34,720 nucleotides of DNA, taken from contig JADLFD010000175.1 of the NCBI GenBank assembly GCA_020845805.1, positions 1 to 34,720 of the forward strand, given 5' to 3'. Numbering within the stretch: the stretch's first letter is position 1; the number at the start of each line of letters is the position of its first letter. Positions 1 to 9,719 of this stretch are shown piece by piece. The translations under genes were made by a program, and so were the position numbers. The DNA comes from Verrucomicrobiales bacterium. GTDB taxonomy: Bacteria; Verrucomicrobiota; Verrucomicrobiia; Limisphaerales; CAIMTB01. Below the pieces are notes generated by a model. That model was given only the letters and a program-made list of their open reading frames with translations, did no database searches and was not told the origin of the DNA.

Positions 1-2928
1 AATCAGGGGCTGATCAGCATCTCCACCAACTCCACGCTCTATCTCGCCGGCGCTTCCCTGACCAATGAAGTCGAGGGCCGGATCCTCCAGGCCGGAGGAC
101 AACTCCGCGGGAACTACCGCGAGTCGTTCGAGAACCGTGGTGAATGGTCAGTGCCCGGCGCCGGCGCGCTGGCGGTCTCCGGACTGATCGTTCGCCAGGC
201 CGGCCGATTGACCGTGGACCAGGGCGATTTCGAGTTCTGGGGCGGCACGGTGGAGTTTCTCATCGGGTCGACGAACCGGGGAACCGGCCGGCTCCTGCTC
301 AGCTCCAACCCGGCGCGAAGCGGGGCGCCTCTGCGGTTCGACTCGGGCTTGGTGATCTCCAGCGGTGTGCTGACCAATGAAGCGGACCAGACCTGGTCGA
401 ACCTGAGCCTCCAGCAGGGCACCATTGAAGGGGCGGGGACGTTGGTGGTGACGCAGCAATGGATGGCGGGCAACTCCAGCCTGCTGGGCACGGGGTCACT
501 CAGACTTCCCGTTGGTTGCACGGTACTCGTGCCCGCCTCCCGCTACCTGGTGCTGGAGCGATCCGTCGAAAGCGACGCCGACTGGCTGTTCGATACCAAT
601 GCCTCCATCCTGATGGGGAAGTCGACCTTCCGTTCGCGGGGACAGATCGAGCTCCGCGGAGGCGCCCACTGGCGCGCCTCATCGGGCGTGGAATCAGGAT
701 CCCTCGAGATCCACGGAACCTTGCGCAAGACGGGAGTCGATCGCTCGATGATCAGCGGAGTCGGGATCCGAAATCTGGGCCGCCTTCTGATCGAGGCGGG
801 TTCACTTCAGGTCGCCAGCCGCGTCAGCAATGCCGGGCGCATCCACGTCGAGCTCGGTGCTACCCTGGAATGGCAGGCCTCCGCGGAATACGATGCCGCG
901 TCCTACCTGGGAGGACCGGGGTCGGTGGTCTTTGCCTCGGGATCGCACGATCTGCTGGGCACCTTCGAGCCCCTCGGCCCCTGGCGCGTCGAATCCGGGG
1001 AGGTGCGTGTCCGCCGCCCGATGCCCCCGACCACGCGCGTTCACACGAGGTCCGGTCGAGTCACGCTCGATCAACCTCAGACGTTTGCCTCGATGGATCT
1101 GGCGCAAGGCGAGTGGACGTTCGCCCACGACGTGACGCTGACGGAGTCCGGCTCCTTGTCGGCCACCCGCCTGCGTGGCCCAGGGCGCTGGATCATCGCC
1201 ACCAATGCCTCCGTGTCGGTGGCCTCCTCGAGTGCGACGCTGGAACTCGAATGCCTGAACCAAGGTCGGCTTGAGCTGGCTCCAGACACGCTGCTGCGTT
1301 TCGGAGGCGCGCGATTGGTGAACTGGGGTGAGTTGACCCTGATCGGCGCAGCCACCTTCCTGGGGACTGGTGGCTCCACCAACGACGTGCTCAATCACGG
1401 GCTCTTCCGTGCCGGCACCAACACGCTGCGCTTCAGTTCGGTCGGATTTTCCGCGCTCGGCCGCCAGATCCTCCAACCCGCCGAAATCTCCCTGGATCGC
1501 GGGACCAATGCCACGGACTGGATCATGCCCGCGGGTGGTCGAACGGTGTTCAACGAGTCATTCCGTCATCTGCCGGGAAGTCATCTGGGCGGCGCCGGTG
1601 ACGTGGAGTTTGCGCGCGGAACACAGGACGTGGCGGGACACATGTCCGTCACGGGCACTCTCCGCTTTCAAGGAGCCGACGTACGGTTTGCAGAAGGATT
1701 CACCAATCTCGCGCCCACTCGCCTGAGCTCCGGCAGCGTCCTCCTTGCCGGCACCAACCTCTGGCGCGACCTGACTTTTGCAGGTGGCCGATTGGCGCCT
1801 CAGGAACTCCTGCGGCTCAGCCGGTCCCTGGACTGGACCGCTGGTACGCTCGAGGGCGCCGGTCGCCTGCGCATCGAACCGACGGCGAGCGCCCAAGCGC
1901 GTGGATACGGCGGGCAGGCCCTGTCCTCCACGTTGGAAGTCGCAGGCACATTCTCCATCACCAACGACACCCGCATCGCCTTTCGAGAGGGCGCTCTGCA
2001 TGTGGTGCCCGGCGGAGTTCACGACCTGGGGGCCGCGGTGGCCTACTGGAACTCCGGGAACGCGTCAGGCGCGCTTTGGAACGAGGGCCTGATTCGCAAA
2101 ACCGGGCCCGGCGTCGTCGACCTGGATCTCGAGATCGGCGGAGAAGGGGAATGGAAACTGCAGGGCGGTCGCCTCGATCTGGGATCGGCAACCCGGTTGG
2201 CCGGTGCCTGGTCCATCGCCACCGACACCGAGTTGCGCCTCGAGGGAGCCACGAATCGCATCGCCACCGGTGCCTCATGGGCCGGCGACGGGACCATCCG
2301 CGTCACCCGCGCGGGAACCTTGCAGCTGGAGGCGGACACCGATTTCGGATCCCTGGAGGTGGTGCTCGCCGCCTCGCTGCAGGTGTCCGGGGAGCATGCT
2401 CTCCGCTCGGGAATCGACGGCAGTCTCTCGCTCACGGGACCGAGCATCACGGTGGAGGGCCCGGTGGAGGTCGCGGGCAACCTGGAGATCGGGGCCGCCA
2501 CGACCGTCCGGATCGATGACGAACTCCGCCTCACGACGGGCGCGACATTGACCAATCGTGGGCGGCGCGATGCGCAGAACCGGAGCAACGTCCGCGTGCG
2601 GGGATTCCCCTCGTTGGGTGGGACGGTGTCCGGCATTCCACCGGACGTCATCCCCGCATCTTCGCCGCTCCGACTGGTGCCGGGCGGTGCCGATCGACTC
2701 ACAGTGCTGGGTCTCAGCCACCGGAGCACCGACACTCCAGGAAGATGGCACCTGAATTGGTGGTGCGCCGCGGGAGTGGCGACGCGGATCGAGTCCAGCA
2801 CCGACCTGGCCGTATGGCATGAGCTGGTGGAGATCCCGGCGGCGGCGAACGCGGGATGGCACGCCGTGCCGGTGGAGGCCGCGGACGAAGAGACGCGCTT
2901 CTTCCGGATCCGGGAAACGGAGTGGTAA
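1..2928 (+). CDS. Large beta-helix / autotransporter-like surface protein, partial (5' end outside window)
   Basis: Frame 1 is open from base 1 to the TAA at 2926-2928. Gly/Ser/Thr/Asn-rich repetitive translation (e.g. LGGPGSVVFASGSHDLLGTF, LGGAGDVEFARGTQDVAGHM) and a C-terminal TRIESSTDLAVWHEL-like module. Confidence 0.85.
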   Translation, partial: NQGLISISTNSTLYLAGASLTNEVEGRILQAGGQLRGNYRESFENRGEWSVPGAGALAVSGLIVRQAGRLTVDQGDFEFWGGTVEFLIGSTNRGTGRLLLSSNPARSGAPLRFDSGLVISSGVLTNEADQTWSNLSLQQGTIEGAGTLVVTQQWMAGNSSLLGTGSLRLPVGCTVLVPASRYLVLERSVESDADWLFDTNASILMGKSTFRSRGQIELRGGAHWRASSGVESGSLEIHGTLRKTGVDRSMISGVGIRNLGRLLIEAGSLQVASRVSNAGRIHVELGATLEWQASAEYDAASYLGGPGSVVFASGSHDLLGTFEPLGPWRVESGEVRVRRPMPPTTRVHTRSGRVTLDQPQTFASMDLAQGEWTFAHDVTLTESGSLSATRLRGPGRWIIATNASVSVASSSATLELECLNQGRLELAPDTLLRFGGARLVNWGELTLIGAATFLGTGGSTNDVLNHGLFRAGTNTLRFSSVGFSALGRQILQPAEISLDRGTNATDWIMPAGGRTVFNESFRHLPGSHLGGAGDVEFARGTQDVAGHMSVTGTLRFQGADVRFAEGFTNLAPTRLSSGSVLLAGTNLWRDLTFAGGRLAPQELLRLSRSLDWTAGTLEGAGRLRIEPTASAQARGYGGQALSSTLEVAGTFSITNDTRIAFREGALHVVPGGVHDLGAAVAYWNSGNASGALWNEGLIRKTGPGVVDLDLEIGGEGEWKLQGGRLDLGSATRLAGAWSIATDTELRLEGATNRIATGASWAGDGTIRVTRAGTLQLEADTDFGSLEVVLAASLQVSGEHALRSGIDGSLSLTGPSITVEGPVEVAGNLEIGAATTVRIDDELRLTTGATLTNRGRRDAQNRSNVRVRGFPSLGGTVSGIPPDVIPASSPLRLVPGGADRLTVLGLSHRSTDTPGRWHLNWWCAAGVATRIESSTDLAVWHELVEIPAAANAGWHAVPVEAADEETRFFRIRETEW

Positions 2929-2929
2929 G

Positions 2930-3640
2930 ATGCCGGCGGATGGAGATCATCCCTCCCCGGTGCGTATTCTCGTGGTGGAGGACGAAGAAAAGGTGGCGGG
3001 CTTCCTGGCGGAAGGCCTGCGGGAACAGGCCTTCGCCGTGGACCTCGCCACCGATGGCGAGGAGGGCATCTACCGTGCGCTTAATACCGCGTACGATCTG
3101 ATCCTCCTCGACGTCATGCTGCCCAAACGGGACGGATTCTCGGTCCTCCGCGCCTTGCGGCAGGCAGGGCAGACGACGCGCGTGATGATGCTGACCGCCC
3201 GGGACGCGGTGGCCGACCGGGTCCATGGGTTGAACGAGGGAGCGGACGATTATCTCCCCAAGCCGTTCGATTTCGACGAACTGCTCGCGCGGATCGCCGC
3301 GCTCCTGCGGCGTCCTCCCACTGCGGTCGCCGAGGAACTTTGGTGCGCGGACCTGAGACTGAATCGGCGAACGCGGGAAGTGGTTCGGGGTGATCTGCCC
3401 ATCGAGGTGTCGGCCAAGCAGTTCGCCGTGCTGGAGTATCTGATGCTGCGAAAGAACGAGGTGGTGGATCGCAGCCAGCTGGCTGAGCACGCGTGGGACG
3501 AGGATCTCGATCCGCTCAGCAACGTTATCGACGTGACGGTGCACCACCTGAGATCGCGCATCGACAAGGGACACCACGTCCGGCTGCTGCACACAGTGCG
3601 CGGTGTGGGCTATGTGCTGCGCGAAGGGAAGGGGACCTGA
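2930..3640 (+). CDS. OmpR/PhoB-family two-component response regulator
   Basis: ILVVEDEEKVAGFLAEGL, LILLDVMLPKRDGFSVL, LPKPFDFDELLARI, and a C-terminal winged-helix DNA-binding domain (VHHLRSRIDKGHHVRLLHTVRGVGYVL). ATG at 2930 lies 1 nt after the previous stop. Confidence 0.95.
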   Translation: MPADGDHPSPVRILVVEDEEKVAGFLAEGLREQAFAVDLATDGEEGIYRALNTAYDLILLDVMLPKRDGFSVLRALRQAGQTTRVMMLTARDAVADRVHGLNEGADDYLPKPFDFDELLARIAALLRRPPTAVAEELWCADLRLNRRTREVVRGDLPIEVSAKQFAVLEYLMLRKNEVVDRSQLAEHAWDEDLDPLSNVIDVTVHHLRSRIDKGHHVRLLHTVRGVGYVLREGKGT

Positions 3641-5064
3641 TGCTCTCGCTGCGAGCACGCGTGGCCCTCGGCGTTGGCCTCCTCGTGGTGGCCGCCCTGG
3701 TGGCGTTCGCCTCGCGCTTCTACCAGGTGACCCTGGAATGGACGCAGCAGAACGCCCTCGAACTGGCCAAGGACAAAACCATCCGGCTCGGCCGCTGGGT
3801 GCCCACCGATCGCCCTGAGTTCGAGGAGGCCGCGCGTTCCGCCTTCGAGGACGCGGTTCAGGGGTTCCACGGCGCCGTTCTGCCCGCGAGCGGGGTCTTC
3901 GACCGCCGTCAGGCTTCCCGCTACTTCCCTGAGGGCGACTTCTCCGTCCCCAGCACCTGCCTTACCAACGCGGAACCGTGGCGTGAACCGCACGCTTCGA
4001 TCCGGGAGGCCGCCAACGGCGAACGCTACGCCGCGGCCTGGTATCCGATCGGTCACGGTCCCCGGCTCTCGCAACCGCCCGCCGGGTGGACGGTCGCCGC
4101 GGTGCCCCTCGCCGATCTCCAACGGCGCACCACCGCGCTGCGCGGAAACATGATCGTGCGCATCCTCTCCATCGCCGTCAGCATCACCGTGCTGGCATAC
4201 CTCCTGGTCGGACTCTGGACCCGCTCCCTCACCGTGGCGGCGGAGTCGGCGGAGCAGTTGAGCCAGGGCGAACTGGGCATGCGCGACCTCGCGGTGCCGC
4301 GGGGAGAAGGGGAGCTGCGCCGCCTGGTGCTCGCCTTCAACGCGCTGCTGGAACGCCTGCGCCAGCTGCACGCCGTCCAGCAGCGTTTCGTGGCGGATGC
4401 CGCCCACGAGCTCCGCACGCCCCTGACCATCCTTCGCGGCGAGATCCAGGTGGCGCTCCGCAAGGAGCGCGACCTGGGGCGCTACCAGGCGGTCCTGCAC
4501 AGCAATCTCGAGGAGGTGGTCCGGCTTTCCCGGCTCACGGACAATCTCCTGGCGCTCGCCCGGGCCGACGCCGGGGAAGGGCTCCACCAGTCCTCGCGAC
4601 TCTGTCTCCGCGCCGCCTGTCAGTCCGTGTGCGAGAAGCTCGGACCGATCGCCGAACACGCCGGCATCCGGTTGTCCACGGAAGGGGCGGAGCAGGCCGA
4701 GATCCACGGGGACCCGGTGGCGATCGAACGGATCGTCGTCAACCTGGTGGAGAATGCGCTACGGCATTCGGAACGAGGCGACGCGGTGCGCGTGCAAATC
4801 ACCGACTCCGCGCAAGTGGCGGCGATCGAGGTGGTGGACGAAGGGACCGGAATCCCTCCGGAGCACCTGCCTCGGATCTTTGACCGGTTCTACCGCGTCG
4901 AATCCGCGCGCACTCGCGACTCCGGCGGGGCCGGCCTCGGGTTGGCCATGGTCAAGGCCCTCACGGAATTGCATGGCGGACGCGTGGCGGTGCGCAGCGA
5001 TTTCGGCGCCGGTGCCACCTTCTTGGCCGAGTTCCCCAAAGGGCCGCGTTCACGCGCCACGTAA
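3640..5064 (+). CDS. HAMP-domain sensor histidine kinase
   Basis: HisKA motif AHELRTPLTILRGEIQVAL, N box NLVENALRHS, G boxes DEGTGIPPEHLPRIFDRFYR and GGAGLGLAMVKALTELHGG. Start overlaps the RR stop (TGATG). Confidence 0.95.
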   Translation: MLSLRARVALGVGLLVVAALVAFASRFYQVTLEWTQQNALELAKDKTIRLGRWVPTDRPEFEEAARSAFEDAVQGFHGAVLPASGVFDRRQASRYFPEGDFSVPSTCLTNAEPWREPHASIREAANGERYAAAWYPIGHGPRLSQPPAGWTVAAVPLADLQRRTTALRGNMIVRILSIAVSITVLAYLLVGLWTRSLTVAAESAEQLSQGELGMRDLAVPRGEGELRRLVLAFNALLERLRQLHAVQQRFVADAAHELRTPLTILRGEIQVALRKERDLGRYQAVLHSNLEEVVRLSRLTDNLLALARADAGEGLHQSSRLCLRAACQSVCEKLGPIAEHAGIRLSTEGAEQAEIHGDPVAIERIVVNLVENALRHSERGDAVRVQITDSAQVAAIEVVDEGTGIPPEHLPRIFDRFYRVESARTRDSGGAGLGLAMVKALTELHGGRVAVRSDFGAGATFLAEFPKGPRSRAT

Positions 5065-5071
5065 GCCTGAC

Positions 5072-5109
5072 CCGGCGTTCGCGCTTCCGCCGCAGAACGC
5101 GAGTGCCGG
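5072..5109 (+). terminator. Candidate terminator hairpin in the convergent gap
   Basis: CCGGCGTTCGCG(5072-5083) pairs with CGCGAGTGCCGG(5098-5109): 12-bp stem with two G-U wobbles in + strand RNA, 14-nt loop, starting 8 nt after the kinase stop. Confidence 0.5.
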
Positions 5110-5137
5110 CCTGGCCATCGCGCTCCCCGACCGGAGA

Positions 5138-8100
5138 TCAGGGTTGCAGCATCACTCGCACAAAACGTTGCGAGGGCGCCGCGAGGGGCAGGGGAATCCG
5201 CGCCGTGCTCTCCACCTCCACCGCCGTGACCTCCGTCCCCGCATCACGCCAGAGGGGGTCGGTCAGCGTGTCCGTCGTCTGCAGGAGGTAGCGACGCCCC
5301 GGTCGCGAGATCCAGCGCACTTCCAAGGTGTCGTCCGCCCTGCGCTGAGCGCTCAGAATTCGGGGCGGTTCGTTCTCCGCGCGAGGTGCGGCATTGGCCG
5401 CCCCGGGGGTGGGCTGCGACAACTCCTGCACCGGGCCGGTGGATCCGTCCGGCCAAAGCCCGAGGGCACGGTCGGTCACCCCCACGCCCAACGCGGTCTC
5501 GACCACGACGTCGCCCCGCGCCGATCGCAACGTCAACAGCTCGCCGCCGCGATCCAGTCGGAAGGGAAGATGCCAGGAAACGCCCGGTTGAGTCTGGTTC
5601 GGTTCGCCATCCGCCCACAGAAGCAGAAACGCGCCGGGCTCAAGTCGGGTGCCTGGGGGAAACACAAACTGATCCGGAACTGCCGCCGTGTCGGTGAGCC
5701 ACCACCCTGACAAGTCCACGGCGGCCGAGCCTGTGTTGTGGAGTTCCAGCCAGTCTTCGAAGTCGTCATCGGCCGGGTCCCGCACACTCGAGGCATTGGC
5801 CGCCATCCACTCGTTGAAAACCACGGAGGAAACGGGGATGGCGGTGTTGCCGGTGTAGTGGACGCCCAGCGTCACGGGTCCGCCGGAAATCACCGCACCC
5901 GTCGCGTCACTGGCCGCCACGGCCAGCGTGTTCGTCCCCGGGACCAGCGGCAGGCGCGCGGTCCATCGCGTCAAGGCCTCCCAGGTGACGGCCAGCGGGA
6001 ATCCGTTCACCGTGATCTGCACTGCCTCGATCGGAGCCGTGCCCGTGAGGGTGAGCACGGCGTTGGTCGTGGTGGCGGGGGTTCCCGTGTCGACGGTGAA
6101 CGACGACGCCACGGTGGCCAACTGTTCCACCAAATACGCGCGACGTGACGCCAACCACGCGCGCACCGGTTCGGGAGCGGCCAGTGTACCCCCGCTGCTT
6201 CGCGTCACGCCGGCGCGCACCAGCGCCGCGTGAGTCTCCGTCAGGCGCGCCCGGACGCGCTCCGGTCGCAGCGGGCCTTCCACCGCGTCGCGGATGGCCC
6301 GCCAGTAGGCGCGCTGGAGCAGGGGATCCCGGTACATGCGCCCGACCACGGGGTCGCGGTTGCCCTCCCCGAACGGGGCCGTCCCGCGGTACATCAGCGG
6401 CGAGCGCGGCGTGTACCCATGCTGGGCAGAAGCCAGCATCACCCAATCGACGTCCCAGATGAACAGGCGCCACCGTCCCCCGGGAGCGAAATGGGCATAC
6501 ATGTTCTTGCCGATGTCGTAGCCCCAGGCGTCGAGATTCACCACGATGTTCTCGGTGGCAAACACACGCATCCACTCCTCGTAATCCACCAGCGACGCCA
6601 GCACACCGGGATATCCGTCGCTGGCGCTGGCGTTCGCAGCTCCCACCAGGTCGAGCAGTGCACCATAGTCGTGAGGGGCGTCGGTGCCGCGCTGGAGCCA
6701 GTTCCATCGATAGCGACGCGGCACCAGCTGCCCACCGGTCCCGCGATAGGCCTCCAGCCGTGGCGCTCCGACGTGCGTGAGTCCGAGTTGATCGTCGAAT
6801 TCGAACCACTGCTCGATCTTGTAGAGCGCACCGTCCGAAGCGCCCGGAACCCAGCTGTCCACCAGATCCTTGTTCACCTGCTGCGCATCCTCGAAAACGC
6901 TGCCCCGGGTCGTCTCGGTCACCCCATTGACGTGCAGCCGGACATACCGGCGGTGGTTGAAGGGAATGCCCAGCTCGCGCGCGATCCAATAGGCCATCGG
7001 CTCCTGCTGCGCGGTCGCGTCGCGGCCCGGCCAGTCGAGAACGACTTCCGTCGCGCCCAGGAACGGCTGCGGCCCCGGGAAATGCAGGACGTATCCGCAC
7101 AGACCACTGCTGGGCCCGCTGTACCCAGGAGAAATGTGCGGGCTGCCCGCATAGAGTCCGCCCACCCCATGAACCACACGCTCGTCATTGTAAACAAACG
7201 TCACCGGCAGCGGCGCGTTGTCGAGCGGCGGTCGCGTGCTCCAGCGCTGACGCGTGGCCTGTGTCATCCAGATCCGATACGTGCCCAGTCCGGCAACCGG
7301 AACGGATTCCCCCACGCGAATCAGTGCCTCCGCCTCGGGAAAGGTGCGGATTCGGGCTGCCGTCGAAGCGTCCCGCGCCTCGATCCGGAACGCGTGCAAG
7401 GTTCCCGCCACCGCCCCCGGCACGGTGGCGCTGTACCACCCATCGCCCGCCACCCGGTCACCGTCCTCGCCCCGGTCGTTCATGTCCTGAAAGACCTCGA
7501 TGGGCGACGGATCCATTCGTCGACGCAACACCACGCTTCCCACGCCATCAGGATCCTCCACACGGGCGGTGATCACACAGGGCACGCCCGCCGGCGGCAG
7601 GACCGGGAAATGCCCGATCTCCGCGATGGTTGGCGGCGCCGAACTCGAGGCCCGGCTGTTCGAACGCCCCGGAGTGCCCAGGGCGGTGGGGAGTGTCAAA
7701 GTGACCGGCGCATCCAGCCCATTGCCGCGCAGGCGCAGAAGCACCGAAGGATCCCCGCGCAACCACCGGATCCGTGCGCTCAACACTGCCGTCACACCCG
7801 CAGGGACCGGGGTGGTCAACGGTGTCTCCACGCGGTTCGCTCCGGAATCGCCGCGCCCGCGCGCCACCAAACGCAACGCCGCGGTCTCGGAACTCCATCG
7901 CGACTCACCCTGCGTCCCACGAAAGGTCCATCCCGTGACACCCTCGTCAAACGTGCCGTTAGCGAGGCGATTGGCGCCGTTGCCCACCGTGACGCGCACG
8001 TCGTCCACCAGATACTCGCCTTCCCCCAGGGCAAACACCTGGAGTTGGTCGGCGGTGCCGACGCCCAACTCCAATCGGCCCGTGACCTCGATCGCCGTCC

Positions 8101-9589
8101 ACGTCGCCTTGGTGCTCTCCTCGGAGTCCTGCCAGTCTCCGCCCAGATATCCGCGTGACCTGGCATCCACCCGTTCCAGGCTGCTGCCACCCCCATCCGA
8201 CCAACGCCCCCACTCGCCTCCCGTGCTGTAGACGACCTCGGCCTCCAGGACGTTCACGACGGTCTGCACCTGCGACCCTGCGGGGCCAGGGATCCGTCGA
8301 CTCACGGGGCGTTCCAGGGCGAGGCGCTCCCCACGATTGGAAAGATTCCCCTCGTACGGCCCCAGGACTCGAGCCGAGGGAAGGTCCGAATGCAGGTTGC
8401 GCAACCACACCGGGTCCCTCGCCACGACCAAATACTCGCCGGGCTTAAGCCGGGTGCCCGGCGGAAACGTGAACTGGATTCCATCGACCAACTGCCAGCC
8501 GGAGAGATCGAGCTCCATGGCGCCGCGGTGGAAGAGTTCAACGAACTCCCCATGCTCCTGCGTGTCGGATGGCGGAGGGTGATACTGGATCTCGTTGAAG
8601 ATGACGTCCGCCATCTCCGGCTCGGCGTGGTCCGTCCCCGGAGTGCGCTGTTGGAGCGGCACCCATTCCGACGGCACGGACTCGTCGCGTCGGTACGTCA
8701 CACCTTCAAGGCAGGGCCCAAGCCGAATGGCATCCACACACTCGGCGCCATCGGGAGTCAGAAGCAGAAGTTCCTCGCCCACCCCCGCCAACTCGACCCC
8801 GTCGCGCGCGCTCAACTCCAGCACCGTGGCCTCGCCCGCCGCGAGGATCGTCCCCGGCGCCACACTCCTCCGATAGCCCAAGGCCGGGACCACCACCTCC
8901 AGGCCGCTCAGATCGTGCGGAGTCGAACCCCGGTTCACCAACTCGACCATGGAACCGCCGGCGGTGAAGGGAAGGACGCGAAACTCTCCAATGCGGACAT
9001 CGCCTCGCTCCCACGCGGTCGCGGGGTCCTCGATCCCCGGCGATCCCCCGACGCGCGCGCTGCGATTCCAAGCCCGCGGATCTCGCTCGCCATAGGAAGG
9101 CTGACTCAGGACCAGGGACAGCCCGGCGCCATCCGTTCCCGCCGGCCAGGGCGCTCCCGGCCGATACTCGGCCTCCAACAAGATGGCTCCCTCCGGACGC
9201 AGGAGTCGCACCGTGCCCCCTCCGTTGGACAATCGGCCCGTGAACGGTCCCAGCACGGTCCCGGCCCCCAGCCCGCTCACCACCACCAGGTCTTCCGGGG
9301 CGCGGGCCACGATGATTCGTCCACCCGCCGGCACGACTGTCCCGCTGGGAAACTGGAATTCAATCTCCCCGGCCAGGCGGTGCCCGGCGAGATCCTCAGC
9401 GATGAGTCCGCTGTTCCGGAGTTCGACGAACTCAAGGTCGCGACCGTCGTCGCGCACCACGGGGTGATACATGATCTCGGTGATGGACCAGCTGGTCCGT
9501 CGACTGCTCGGGCCCGGGATTTCGGACGCCACCAGCCAGCCGGACCCGAATATCAGATGCAGCGTCAGGGCAAGCCGCACGCCGGCCAT
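5138..9589 (-). CDS. Secreted CotH-like kinase with multiple lamin-tail (LTD) domains
   Basis: Start chosen at MAGVRLALTLHLIFGSG (signal-peptide-like) within ORF 5138..9991. LTD-like segments (ITEIMYHPVVRDDGRDLEFVELRNSG; VIFNEIQYHPPPSDTQEHGEFVELFHRG; VVFNEWMAANASSVRDPADDDFEDWLELHNTG) and CotH-like NMYAHFAPGGRWRLFIWDVDWVM. Confidence 0.85.
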   Translation of the reverse strand: MAGVRLALTLHLIFGSGWLVASEIPGPSSRRTSWSITEIMYHPVVRDDGRDLEFVELRNSGLIAEDLAGHRLAGEIEFQFPSGTVVPAGGRIIVARAPEDLVVVSGLGAGTVLGPFTGRLSNGGGTVRLLRPEGAILLEAEYRPGAPWPAGTDGAGLSLVLSQPSYGERDPRAWNRSARVGGSPGIEDPATAWERGDVRIGEFRVLPFTAGGSMVELVNRGSTPHDLSGLEVVVPALGYRRSVAPGTILAAGEATVLELSARDGVELAGVGEELLLLTPDGAECVDAIRLGPCLEGVTYRRDESVPSEWVPLQQRTPGTDHAEPEMADVIFNEIQYHPPPSDTQEHGEFVELFHRGAMELDLSGWQLVDGIQFTFPPGTRLKPGEYLVVARDPVWLRNLHSDLPSARVLGPYEGNLSNRGERLALERPVSRRIPGPAGSQVQTVVNVLEAEVVYSTGGEWGRWSDGGGSSLERVDARSRGYLGGDWQDSEESTKATWTAIEVTGRLELGVGTADQLQVFALGEGEYLVDDVRVTVGNGANRLANGTFDEGVTGWTFRGTQGESRWSSETAALRLVARGRGDSGANRVETPLTTPVPAGVTAVLSARIRWLRGDPSVLLRLRGNGLDAPVTLTLPTALGTPGRSNSRASSSAPPTIAEIGHFPVLPPAGVPCVITARVEDPDGVGSVVLRRRMDPSPIEVFQDMNDRGEDGDRVAGDGWYSATVPGAVAGTLHAFRIEARDASTAARIRTFPEAEALIRVGESVPVAGLGTYRIWMTQATRQRWSTRPPLDNAPLPVTFVYNDERVVHGVGGLYAGSPHISPGYSGPSSGLCGYVLHFPGPQPFLGATEVVLDWPGRDATAQQEPMAYWIARELGIPFNHRRYVRLHVNGVTETTRGSVFEDAQQVNKDLVDSWVPGASDGALYKIEQWFEFDDQLGLTHVGAPRLEAYRGTGGQLVPRRYRWNWLQRGTDAPHDYGALLDLVGAANASASDGYPGVLASLVDYEEWMRVFATENIVVNLDAWGYDIGKNMYAHFAPGGRWRLFIWDVDWVMLASAQHGYTPRSPLMYRGTAPFGEGNRDPVVGRMYRDPLLQRAYWRAIRDAVEGPLRPERVRARLTETHAALVRAGVTRSSGGTLAAPEPVRAWLASRRAYLVEQLATVASSFTVDTGTPATTTNAVLTLTGTAPIEAVQITVNGFPLAVTWEALTRWTARLPLVPGTNTLAVAASDATGAVISGGPVTLGVHYTGNTAIPVSSVVFNEWMAANASSVRDPADDDFEDWLELHNTGSAAVDLSGWWLTDTAAVPDQFVFPPGTRLEPGAFLLLWADGEPNQTQPGVSWHLPFRLDRGGELLTLRSARGDVVVETALGVGVTDRALGLWPDGSTGPVQELSQPTPGAANAAPRAENEPPRILSAQRRADDTLEVRWISRPGRRYLLQTTDTLTDPLWRDAGTEVTAVEVESTARIPLPLAAPSQRFVRVMLQP

Positions 9590-9719
9590 GCCCAACCGCC
9601 GGAGCAAACCGGGGCCGGTCTGCGCACGAACCCACGCGGAGAAGGGACCGCTTCTGCAGGAAGATGGACTTGCGGCCAGTACCGGAGTAGAAGGGCCTTC
9701 GTCGATCGCACCACCGCGT

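Noticed and set aside
3610-4707. 365-aa minus ORF opposite the histidine kinase
   Set aside because: Shadow ORF of the kinase reading frame.
6230-8158. 642-aa + strand ORF opposite the CotH/LTD gene
   Set aside because: Shadow ORF; opposite strand carries recognisable CotH and LTD motifs.
8395-8406. Perfect 12-bp palindrome GGTTGCGCAACC
   Set aside because: Lies inside the CotH/LTD coding sequence (LRNLHSDL region); single occurrence, likely chance.
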